Shown here one piece after another: positions 16,710 to 23,397 of a DNA stretch of 64,000 nucleotides. The stretch covers positions 5,144 through 69,143 of the forward strand of contig DF820466.1 in assembly GCA_000739535.1 (NCBI GenBank), read 5' to 3'. The notes beneath the pieces were generated by a model that had not been told where the DNA came from, made no database searches, and saw only the letters and a list, made by a program, of their open reading frames with translations. Numbering within the stretch: the stretch's first letter is position 1; each line of letters begins with the position of its first letter. The translations under genes and the position numbers were made by a program. The DNA is from Candidatus Vecturithrix granuli. GTDB taxonomy: Bacteria; Moduliflexota; Moduliflexia; Moduliflexales; Moduliflexaceae.

Positions 16710-17297
16710 TTATTCAGAATCATCAATACTATCAGGATCTTTTTGAATATCATCGTTGTTTTCAAAAATATTCTGAATTTTTCGATTTTTCGTCCCTTTT
16801 TCTCCAAATAATCGATTGAAGATCCCTTTCTTGCGCTGTTTCTGTTCTTCTTCTTTGGTGCGTTCCTCTTGCTGAATCTGTTTTTTGACTTTCAGCATCA
16901 AAGGTAATGCTTTGGCTTTGGCTTCATCCAGGGATTCTTTATAACCGACGAGCAGATTTTCTATGCGCAATAAATCGGCATAATCGGCCCAAATTCCTCG
17001 ACATTCAGGACAGCGATAGAGAAGGATATCAGATGAATAGGCATAGGTAAAAGATACGAGAAGTGCGGTACAATCAGGGCATGACATATCTTGTGATCCG
17101 GATGAAGATTCAGTCAATGTTTTAGTGTGTTTTTCAGGTGGAGGGGTTTTTGCAAGCCCTTCAAAACCAAAATGTTTTACTTCGCGAAATTTTCCCTCAC
17201 GAAACCAGAAACCATTGCAATCAGCGCATTTCAACAGCTCAATCCCTTCATATTCATATATGAATAACTCATGTTGACATTTTGGACAGATACTCAC
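16710..17297 (-). CDS. Double zinc-ribbon (TFIIB-type zinc finger) protein
   Basis: 195-aa protein with two zinc ribbons of the zf-TFIIB type: CPKCQHEL ... LLKCADCNGFWF (residues about 4-33) and CPDCTALL ... YRCPECRGIWADY (about 73-107). A highly charged, probably coiled helical tail follows (KKQIQQEERTKEEEQKQRKK). There is no signal peptide. Likely a nucleic-acid- or protein-binding adaptor; no partner is proven. It directly precedes the GIDE-domain gene on the same strand. Confidence 0.75.
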   Translation of the reverse strand: MSICPKCQHELFIYEYEGIELLKCADCNGFWFREGKFREVKHFGFEGLAKTPPPEKHTKTLTESSSGSQDMSCPDCTALLVSFTYAYSSDILLYRCPECRGIWADYADLLRIENLLVGYKESLDEAKAKALPLMLKVKKQIQQEERTKEEEQKQRKKGIFNRLFGEKGTKNRKIQNIFENNDDIQKDPDSIDDSE

Positions 17298-17537
17298 GTA
17301 GTCTCTCCCTTCAAAATATATGGATTATCGGCCTGTTTTTTTACAGTGTACGTCATACAGAAATGAACATAGAATTATTCAAGAGTTCCTGTCAAGAATT
17401 TTTGATCTGAAGTCCGAGGATTGACGCAAAATCTTGAATATTTTTATTCCTGGCTCAAAAAAATCCACGGTTTTCTTAACAAATCGAAATTTTTTATTGA
17501 CAAAATTCTCAGGGATGCACAAGGTATGTTCATAAAT
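17298..17537. other. Leader region of the tRNA cluster
   Basis: AT-rich 240 nt between the zinc-ribbon gene and the tRNA cluster. TTGACG near 17423 and TTGACA at 17497 look like -35 boxes, but the only TATGTT is 22 bp behind the second, too far for a normal promoter. No gene is seen. Confidence 0.4.
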
Positions 17538-17609
17538 GCGGGAATAGCTCAGTGGTAGAGCATCGCCTTGCCAAGGCGAGGGTCGCGGGTTCAAATCCCG
17601 TTTCCCGCT
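17538..17609 (+). tRNA. tRNA-Gly (GCC)
   Basis: A complete cloverleaf of 72 nt: acceptor GCGGGAA/TTCCCGC with discriminator T, D arm, anticodon stem TCGCC/GGCGA with loop TTGCCAA (anticodon GCC), and T arm GCGGG/CCCGT-type with TTCAAAT loop. The 3' CCA is not encoded. Confidence 0.95.
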
Positions 17610-17618
17610 TTTTTTTGA

Positions 17619-17694
17619 GGCGACATACCCAAGTGGTTAAGGGGGCGGTCTGCAAAACCGCTATGCTCCGGTTCAAATCCGGATGTCGCCTCCA
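17619..17694 (+). tRNA. tRNA-Cys (GCA)
   Basis: Cloverleaf with acceptor GGCGACA/TGTCGCC, anticodon stem GCGGT/ACCGC, loop CTGCAAA (anticodon GCA) and T arm CCGG/CCGG with TTCAAAT. Unlike the tRNA-Gly just upstream it encodes its CCA (17692..17694). Confidence 0.95.
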
Positions 17695-17739
17695 AAAATG
17701 TTCTGCCGGGGTGGCGGAATTGGTAGACGCCTGGGACTT

Positions 17740-18444
17740 AAGTGAATTTGAGTGCCTGAAAGGAAACTTTCAGAGTAGAATCCTTCAAATTCGGGGAAAC
17801 CTGTAAAATGGCAATCCCGAGCTAAGCCCGGTTGATGATTTAGTTTTGCTTGCTTTGAGGGTTTTCTCTTATTAATTCATGAGAAAATACACAGAACAGA
17901 AATTAAGAGAAGCTGTAAAAGCAAGCAGATCAATTCGTCAAGTTCTTAAAAAGTTAGGTCTTGCAGAAGCAGGAGGGAATTATTCAACAATACAGGAAAA
18001 AATCACTGAATTGAATCTTGATACAAGTCATTTCCTCGGAAAAGGCTGGAAAAGAGGATTTTCAGAGCCAGTCTTTCAGCCAAAACCATTAGAAGAGATT
18101 TTGGTGGTAAATTCTTCTTATCAAAGTTATAAGTTAAAACGAAGATTAATAGAAGAAGGAATAAAAGAAGAATGCTGTGAAAGATGTGGAAGGAGTTCCT
18201 GGAATGGAGAAAAGATTCCTGTAGAACTGCATCACAAGAATGGGAATCGAAAAGATAATCGTTTAGAAAATCTTGAATTCTTGTGTCCTAACTGTCATGC
18301 TCAAACAGAAACTTATAGAGCAAAGAATGCCGGGAAAGTGTAGAGACCTGACGGAGGATGCCTAAAGTTTTTAACTATGGTGAAGGGAAGGTCCAGACCA
18401 CAAACACAACAATTTTTGTGGCGACGAAAGTCGTAGTTGGTAAG
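17740..18444 (+). ncRNA. Group I intron (IC3-like) in tRNA-Leu(UAA)
   Basis: 705-nt self-splicing intron candidate. The 5' splice site follows a U, which pairs with G in a guide sequence GAGTGCC (17750..17756; U-G pair at the splice site, one mismatch further in), and the intron ends in G (18444). Core segments typical of tRNA introns are present: GGGGAAACC, then GGCAATCCCGAGCTAAGCC (P4/P5 side), GTAGAGACCTGACGG (P7 side) and AAGGTCCAGACCAC near the 3' end. P6 can be drawn as CCCGG (17827..17831) with CCGGG (18330..18334), placing the HNH gene in the P6 loop. The subgroup is inferred from these motifs and the insertion site. Confidence 0.9.
17879..18343 (+). CDS. Intron-encoded HNH homing endonuclease
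   Basis: 154-aa protein encoded wholly within the group I intron. The C-terminal half is an HNH nuclease with zinc-holding cysteines: CCERCGRSSW, then the catalytic ELHHKNGNRKDNRLENL and FLCPNCHAQT. The N-terminus (RKYTEQKLREAVKASRSIRQVLKKLGL) looks like a small helical DNA-binding region. It presumably cuts intron-free tRNA-Leu genes to spread the intron. The frame ends with TAG inside the intron core: its last codons coincide with the proposed P6 3' strand, J6/7 and the start of P7. Codon use is much more A-rich (AGA, AAA, GAA) than in neighbouring genes, pointing to separate origin. No strong ribosome-binding site precedes the ATG. Confidence 0.9.
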   Translation: MRKYTEQKLREAVKASRSIRQVLKKLGLAEAGGNYSTIQEKITELNLDTSHFLGKGWKRGFSEPVFQPKPLEEILVVNSSYQSYKLKRRLIEEGIKEECCERCGRSSWNGEKIPVELHHKNGNRKDNRLENLEFLCPNCHAQTETYRAKNAGKV

Positions 18445-18506
18445 AAAATCCCATGGGAATTTATTCCCGTACCGGTTCGAGTCCGGTCCTCGGCACCATG
18501 AAAATG

Positions 18507-18543
18507 CAGCGTTTCGTCAAAAATGATGAAACGCTGTTTTTTT
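18507..18543 (+). terminator. Intrinsic terminator of the tRNA cluster
   Basis: CAGCGTTTC pairs with GAAACGCTG across a 12-nt loop, followed by a run of eight or more T. It begins 9 nt after the CCA of tRNA-Leu. Confidence 0.85.
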
Positions 18544-18550
18544 ATCTGTG

Positions 18551-19168
18551 ATGTCACAACGTTACCCCATACCAGCCCAAACAATCCGTACGGAAATCAA
18601 CATTAAACGTTCGCGCTTTATTGCGACGGTCGGCCGCGCCGAGACTGTCGAAGCGGCGCGCGCGTTTATTCAGCAGATTCGCGCTGAGATGCCGGATGCG
18701 TCGCACCATGTCTATGCCTTTCGCGTGGGCTATGGCAGCAGCGTCCAGGAAGGCTTATCAGATGACGGCGAACCGGCAGGCACCTCCGGCAAACCGACCA
18801 TGGCGGTTTTACGTGGCGCTGATTTGGGAGATGTGGTGCTTGTGATCACTCGCTATTTCGGAGGAACTAAACTGGGCACCGGCGGATTGGTACGCGCCTA
18901 CAGCCTCGCCGCCAAAGAAGTCCTCGACATTCTGCCCAGGATCGAGAAAATCTCAACTGTCAGCGTGGAAATCCCTGTGCCCTACGCTCATTACGATCAG
19001 GTGAAACGTCTTCTGCCGGATTATCAGGCCACAATTCTTGATGAGATTTTCGCAAAAGATGTTACGTTGAAACTCAGTATCCCGCAAGATCTCTTTGGAC
19101 CGTTTTCCGCCCATATTCGTGAATTCACGCTTGGCAACATCGCCCCCATCCTCGCGTCTGAATCTTAA
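18551..19168 (+). CDS. yigZ: YigZ/IMPACT family protein
   Basis: 205-aa protein with the IMPACT signature: SDDGEPAGTSGKP, then VLVITRYFGGTKLGTGGLVRAY (residues about 76-120), and the C-terminal DUF1949-like part. The family shares a fold with ribosomal protein S5 and elongation factor domains; its bacterial function is not firmly known. ATG 18551 directly follows an in-frame GTG at 18548, and either could be used. It begins right behind the tRNA terminator and probably uses read-through or a promoter within the terminator region. Confidence 0.9.
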   Translation: MSQRYPIPAQTIRTEINIKRSRFIATVGRAETVEAARAFIQQIRAEMPDASHHVYAFRVGYGSSVQEGLSDDGEPAGTSGKPTMAVLRGADLGDVVLVITRYFGGTKLGTGGLVRAYSLAAKEVLDILPRIEKISTVSVEIPVPYAHYDQVKRLLPDYQATILDEIFAKDVTLKLSIPQDLFGPFSAHIREFTLGNIAPILASES

Positions 19169-19294
19169 TATTGATTCGTTGCTCATCTGGCTCTGGCAGT
19201 GAAAAAATTTTAAAAAAAAGTTGGACTATTGGAATGGAAGACATATCTTAATATGGGTTATATCTTGAAAATTTAAACCATCTCTTCATGGTAG

Positions 19295-19328
19295 AGAAAC
19301 CGGGTTTTTGTCAAAAACCCGGTTTCTT
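19295..19328. terminator. Palindrome of the ACCGGGTTT family
   Basis: AGAAACCGGGTTTTTG and its complement. It lies about 130 nt behind yigZ and 45 nt before the OmpA gene, so it either ends the yigZ transcript or sits in the ompA-type leader. Confidence 0.6.
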
Positions 19329-19372
19329 AACACACAGGGATGAAGATTTCATTTACATGGGAGGATAATTTT

Positions 19373-20680
19373 ATGCATGTTTCTCGTATTCAACCAATAT
19401 TTCTGATGGTTATCATGAGCATCTTGTTGCTGACGCTTGCCTTTCCAGCGATTGCGCAGCAAGTTCCTGCAACAGATTTGAGAGAATCCCCTAGGGACGA
19501 CACGACTCAGAAAGTCACGCCTGTTTCCCAAACTACAATTAATATAGAGGTCTGGTTAAACAAGCAGTGCAGTGCCGCATTTTATCCAGGCGAAAAAGCC
19601 GTCATCTATTTCAGAACCGACGCCGATGGATATGCTACGTTGTATGATATTGATACGCAGGGCAAAGTGCTGGTTATTTTCCCCAACCGGGAAACGCCGG
19701 ATAATTTCGTAAAGGCTGGTCAGATCTATGAGATTCCGGCGCAGCAAGCGGATTATGATCTAATTGTTGAAGGACCGGAAGGGATTGAATACATTGAAGC
19801 GGTCGCCTCAACCGACGCCTATTATCGCTGGAATCACAATGAGGGCGAACCGCGCTGGCTGCAAGATTGGGGACTCAAAGGCCGAAAACTCGAAGCCGGC
19901 AGTTCGCAGCCGCAGGAGACCATGACAGCTTACAAACAGAGTCCTGAATATCAAAATTTGCCCAAAGATATGGGTATGGCCGGTCTTCAGAGTTTATCGC
20001 ACAATTTGCAGCTTTCGCAAATCCTGCGCGAACAAATCCAATCGAAATTGATTGTACGTCCGCGTGAAACCGAACAAAGCACTAGAACACCGCAAACCGG
20101 AACCACTCAGCCTGAAGGCAAGGTGCAGCCGGTTAGCCAACAGCCGCTCAGGAATTACAGCACTGCGACCTGTTACATGTATATTGTGGATCAGGCTCCG
20201 GTTTCAGCCCCAGCCCCTCAGCCCACTCAACCGCTGGCGTCAAACATTCCATCCGGCGAAGAGTATCTGCGCCAGCAAGAACGAGAATTCCAACAGATTC
20301 CCAGCGTGAATCTGCAACGCCAGGGAGAACGCCTGATTGTCGAACTTCCCGGACGAGTGTTGTTCGATTCCGGCTCTTCTTTCCTGCGTTCGGAATCGCG
20401 CCAGGATCTCTCGCAGGTCGCTGACGTGCTTTTGCGTTATCCCGACACGCAGATTATGGTGATGGGACATACGGACAGTATTGGTAATGAACAGACCAAT
20501 CAACGCCTCTCTGAAGCTCGCGCCAAATCCGTCGCTGATTTCTTGATTTTTCAGGGCGTCACTCCGGCGCGGATTAATTGGATTGGCTACGGCGAGGTCA
20601 TGCCGATTGCCTCGAATTCTACCGAAGCCGGCCGTCAGCGGAATCGCCGTGTCGAATTGGAAATCCGCTACGCGCAATAA
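19373..20680 (+). CDS. OmpA-family protein with N-terminal DUF4384 domain
   Basis: Exported protein of 435 aa. The start at 19373 follows GGGAGGA by 7 nt; the frame is open 11 codons upstream but lacks such a site. A signal peptide ends near residue 30 (FPAIAQQ). Residues about 55-145 (INIEVWLNKQCSAAFYPGEK ... YATLYDIDTQGKV) fit DUF4384, a domain usually seen in surface or lipoprotein-like proteins. The C-terminus (about 325-435) is a peptidoglycan-binding OmpA domain: FDSGSSFL, MGHTDSIGNEQTNQRLSEAR, NRRVELEI. Without a beta-barrel region it is probably a periplasmic or outer-membrane-attached peptidoglycan anchor. A proline- and glutamine-rich linker joins the two domains. Confidence 0.85.
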   Translation: MHVSRIQPIFLMVIMSILLLTLAFPAIAQQVPATDLRESPRDDTTQKVTPVSQTTINIEVWLNKQCSAAFYPGEKAVIYFRTDADGYATLYDIDTQGKVLVIFPNRETPDNFVKAGQIYEIPAQQADYDLIVEGPEGIEYIEAVASTDAYYRWNHNEGEPRWLQDWGLKGRKLEAGSSQPQETMTAYKQSPEYQNLPKDMGMAGLQSLSHNLQLSQILREQIQSKLIVRPRETEQSTRTPQTGTTQPEGKVQPVSQQPLRNYSTATCYMYIVDQAPVSAPAPQPTQPLASNIPSGEEYLRQQEREFQQIPSVNLQRQGERLIVELPGRVLFDSGSSFLRSESRQDLSQVADVLLRYPDTQIMVMGHTDSIGNEQTNQRLSEARAKSVADFLIFQGVTPARINWIGYGEVMPIASNSTEAGRQRNRRVELEIRYAQ

Positions 20681-20692
20681 CGTCATCCAGCG

Positions 20693-20725
20693 AAAAACCG
20701 AGTTTTTTCAAAAAACTCGGTTTTT
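20693..20725 (+). terminator. Palindromic terminator behind the OmpA gene
   Basis: AAAAACCGAGTTTTTT and its perfect complement. It lies 12 nt behind the OmpA stop codon and only 7 nt before the next gene start. Confidence 0.7.
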
Positions 20726-20731
20726 AGAGAT

Positions 20732-21769
20732 ATGCAAGACACCGCCAAACAACTTCAAGATCTGATTTTCCAACGGTATGCCGCTATTTCGGAGAAAACG
20801 CTGTTCCAAATTTATCAATTGGAATCTGACCTTTTTGTTACGCCGCCAGAGGTGGTGCACTTTCTGTGTGCAGAACGACAACAGGTGCGTGAACGCCTGA
20901 AAAATGAACTCATGCAGGCAGATTCAGGCCAGCAGTCCCCCTTGCTCTCCCTATTTCTGCGACTGACCAAACAATTTGTCTATCAAAAAAATCAGTTTGT
21001 TTCTTATACGCCGCAGGATGAAATGATTCTGAAGGCCATTTACCGCAGATTTCTGCACAATTTATATCATCTTGTCACCCAGGCCGATTCGCCCCAGACT
21101 CTTCAGCTTCTCTTCCGTGACGTTCTGGTGCAACACCATCTTGCGCTGCGGGCGTTTACTGCCCGATTTCTCAATGAAGCCGATCTGTCACCGGAACATC
21201 ATTTCCTGTTTTCGCAGCCAGTCTGTGAAGAATATTCCGAACACTTGCAATGGGAATTGTTCGGTCTGGATTATGCGACATTACAAGAGCCGGTGCTCGA
21301 TCTGGGCTGCGGCCAGCATGGGCGTTTCGTGCATTTTTTACGTTCACAAGGGATTGAGGCTTATGGCATTGACCGAATTTGTCATCCCATGCCCTTTCTT
21401 ACGGAAACAGATTGGTTTCAATTTCACTATCAACCTGAAACCTGGGGCACAATTCTTTCTCATCTGGCCTTTTCCAATCATTTTCTTTTTCAACATGCCT
21501 ATAAACACGGCACGCCGGAACGCTGCGCCCGCCTGTTTATGACCATTCTCGCAGCCTTAAAACCTGACGGTACGTTTCATTATACTCCGGGATTGCCCTT
21601 TTTTGAACCGTTGCTTCCTTCCTCCACGTATGAAATTACTCGAACTTCTGTAACATTTCAAGGCATTGGTGAGTTTCAAACCAATAGCCCTTATCACGAT
21701 CTTTTGGGGCAAGATGTGAATTATGCCGTGCAAATCCGGAAGATCGCACGTTCAGAAATTGCGCTTTAA
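20732..21769 (+). CDS. SAM-dependent methyltransferase-like protein
   Basis: 345-aa protein with a helical N-terminal half (residues 1-180) of no recognised family and a C-terminal Rossmann-like half. Motif I is visible as VLDLGCGQHGRFVHFL (near residue 189), followed by GIEAYGIDR at the end of strand 2. The substrate is unknown. The gene begins immediately behind a palindromic terminator, without a clear ribosome-binding site, so the start is uncertain. Confidence 0.65.
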   Translation: MQDTAKQLQDLIFQRYAAISEKTLFQIYQLESDLFVTPPEVVHFLCAERQQVRERLKNELMQADSGQQSPLLSLFLRLTKQFVYQKNQFVSYTPQDEMILKAIYRRFLHNLYHLVTQADSPQTLQLLFRDVLVQHHLALRAFTARFLNEADLSPEHHFLFSQPVCEEYSEHLQWELFGLDYATLQEPVLDLGCGQHGRFVHFLRSQGIEAYGIDRICHPMPFLTETDWFQFHYQPETWGTILSHLAFSNHFLFQHAYKHGTPERCARLFMTILAALKPDGTFHYTPGLPFFEPLLPSSTYEITRTSVTFQGIGEFQTNSPYHDLLGQDVNYAVQIRKIARSEIAL

Positions 21770-21802
21770 CTTGACAAAAACGTTCAATATGTTCATTCAG
21801 GG

Positions 21803-21835
21803 AAAAACCGAGTTTTTTGAAAAAACTCGGTTTTT
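21803..21835 (+). terminator. Palindromic terminator behind the methyltransferase-like gene
   Basis: AAAAACCGAGTTTTTT and complement with T-run. It lies 34 nt behind the stop codon. Confidence 0.75.
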
Positions 21836-21880
21836 AGACATGTACTCATTTTTCTGATAATGTACTCATGGAGCGACTCT

Positions 21881-22789
21881 ATGGCAAGTTTACACTTACA
21901 GCAAATTACAGAATGCACGTATCTGATTCCCTCGCCTGCGAATATTGGCGTATATGTCAATGATCATCGCGCGATCCTGATTGACAGCGGTAATGATCAA
22001 GACGCCGGCCGGCAAATTTTGAAACTGTTGAAGGCACGGGATTGGGAGCTTGATTTGATTGTCAACACCCATTCCAATGCGGACCATGCTGGCGGCAACG
22101 CCTTTTTGCAGCAGAAAACCGGCTGCCGCATTGCGGCAACTGCTCTGGAAGCGGCGTTTATTCAGCATCCTGTGTTGGAACCAGCCTTTCTGTTTGGCGG
22201 ATTCCCGATGAAAGCTCTACAAAACAAATTCCTGATGGCAAAGCCTTCAACCGTCACGGATGTGATTCCTGCGTCAGGCCCGATTCTGGCTACAGGATTA
22301 GAAGCCCTGCCCTTGCCCGGACATTATTTTGAGATGATCGGAGTGAAAACGCCGGATAATGTGATTTTTCTGGCGGACAGCCTGTTTTCGGAAGAAATTC
22401 TGAATAAATATCATCTGATCTTTCTTTACGATCTGCAGGCGCACTTTAGTACCCTGGATTGTTTACGTACGCTCAATGCGGCCTGGTATGTGCCGAGTCA
22501 TGCGGAACTGACTTCTGATATTACTGCGCTGATAGACTGTAATATCCGCAAAATTCAGGCAATTTTGGAACAGATTGTTTCCTGGTGTCAGCCTGGAGCC
22601 ATGTTTGAGGAATTATTGGCGCGGCTTTGCCAGACTTACAACATCACATTAAACTCGAATCAATACGTGTTGATTGGCAGCACACTCAAATCCTGTTTAG
22701 CGTACCTGACAGACCAGGGACGAATTACTCCCCAATTTGCTGATGGAACCTTACGCTGGGAGCAGAATGTGACATCAGGGTTGTCATGA
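21881..22789 (+). CDS. Metallo-beta-lactamase-fold hydrolase
   Basis: 302-aa protein of the MBL superfamily. The metal motif reads NTHSNADHAGGN (near residues 58-69), so the second histidine of the usual HxHxDH is an asparagine, a variant seen in a subset of these hydrolases. LPLPGHYFEMIGVKTPDNV and VIFLADSLFSEE give the further ligand histidine and aspartate. The C-terminal third (about 210-300) is helical and probably covers the active site. The start at 21881 is preferred over ATG 21860 because GGAGCG precedes it by 6 nt. The substrate is unknown. Confidence 0.8.
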   Translation: MASLHLQQITECTYLIPSPANIGVYVNDHRAILIDSGNDQDAGRQILKLLKARDWELDLIVNTHSNADHAGGNAFLQQKTGCRIAATALEAAFIQHPVLEPAFLFGGFPMKALQNKFLMAKPSTVTDVIPASGPILATGLEALPLPGHYFEMIGVKTPDNVIFLADSLFSEEILNKYHLIFLYDLQAHFSTLDCLRTLNAAWYVPSHAELTSDITALIDCNIRKIQAILEQIVSWCQPGAMFEELLARLCQTYNITLNSNQYVLIGSTLKSCLAYLTDQGRITPQFADGTLRWEQNVTSGLS

Positions 22790-22885
22790 ATAGTGTACTC
22801 ACCCGGCATAATGAAACTACATGGATTTCATATAAGGAGGATTGAGTTTTGATGTCCCTCGGAGACATCCTTCCTACACCTGACC

Positions 22886-22971
22886 ACATGAATTTTGACA
22901 AGTTCGTAGTTTCGCATTCAGGTCGAAAAATTCGCTAAAGCGAGAACTACAAACCTGTCAGATTCATAGTG
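22886..22971. repeat. Imperfect long inverted repeat
   Basis: CATGAATTTTGACAAGTTCG...AGTTTCGC pairs imperfectly with GCGAGAACTACAAACCTGTC...GATTCATAGTG. It lies between two convergent genes (MBL hydrolase and the DUF2892 gene). Parts resemble the GAACTACGAACCTG segment near 61815. Confidence 0.5.
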
Positions 22972-22987
22972 ATCATGTAGTAGTCTT

Positions 22988-23182
22988 TTACCTTTGGAAT
23001 TTGTTTTCACATGTTGAAATTCCAAAGGGCAGATAGGCCGGACACCAACCTAAAGAACCAGTGATAATCGGAAGAATTCCGATCAAGCCCCACCAACTTC
23101 CAGCCAACAAGCCCAAGAGCAAAATAATTGCTCCAACAATGATGCGGATCATTTTATCAGTTTTGCCAACATTCTTTTTCAT
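22988..23182 (-). CDS. DUF2892 (YgaP-like membrane domain) protein
   Basis: 64-aa inner-membrane protein. KKNVGKTDKMIRIIVGAIIL at the start and two hydrophobic segments, followed by GSLGWCPAYLPFGIST, match the DUF2892 family, in which the same domain forms the membrane part of the rhodanese YgaP. The two cysteines in the tail are typical. A strong AGGAGGG ribosome-binding site precedes the start. A paired-hairpin repeat lies directly upstream. Confidence 0.85.
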   Translation of the reverse strand: MKKNVGKTDKMIRIIVGAIILLLGLLAGSWWGLIGILPIITGSLGWCPAYLPFGISTCENKFQR

Positions 23183-23200
23183 GGTGTTTCCCTCCTATGA

Positions 23201-23269
23201 AAATGTAGCGCGAAACTCCAGTTTCGCGCACCATTCATCCACCCGCGAAACTGGAGTTTCGCGGTACAT
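23201..23269. repeat. Paired GCGAAA hairpin repeat, copy 3
   Basis: Two perfect hairpins (GCGCGAAACT/AGTTTCGCGC type and its mirror CGCGAAACTGG/CCAGTTTCGCG type) are enclosed by AAATGTAG and GGTACAT. Similarity to the copy at 58766..58834 continues outside for about 40 nt (TGATTTTCATTGC...GGGTGAGCG), so these two share a longer ancestral unit. Confidence 0.8.
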
Positions 23270-23397
23270 CTGATTTTCATTGCGTCGGGTGAGCGCAAGA
23301 TCATGATAACTCCTTTGCAATTCGAGTGAGAAAGACGATGCTCTACATTATTCTATATAGTGCACTTTGTTCCTGGCGTCAAGCAAAACTCTGAAGT

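Larger units (their letters stand above)
17705..18498 (+). tRNA. tRNA-Leu (UAA) interrupted by a group I intron
   Basis: The 5' exon is 17705..17739 and the 3' exon 18445..18498. Joined, they give an 89-nt tRNA with acceptor GCCGGGG/CCTCGGC (one G-U pair), D arm, anticodon stem TGGGA/TCCCA, loop CTTAAAA (anticodon UAA), a long variable arm GGGAA/TTCCC as expected for tRNA-Leu, T arm CCGG/CCGG, discriminator A and encoded CCA. The interruption lies after the anticodon U (position 34), the same site as the well-known introns of cyanobacterial and plastid tRNA-Leu(UAA). Confidence 0.95.

Noticed and set aside
17552-17806. 84-codon frame across the tRNA cluster
   Set aside because: It reads through tRNA-Gly and tRNA-Cys, both of which fold as complete cloverleaves.
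17538-18498. tRNA cluster as an integrated prophage or genomic island attachment site
   Set aside because: No integrase, no direct repeat of a tRNA 3' end and no phage genes are seen around it; the only foreign-looking unit is the intron with its HNH gene.
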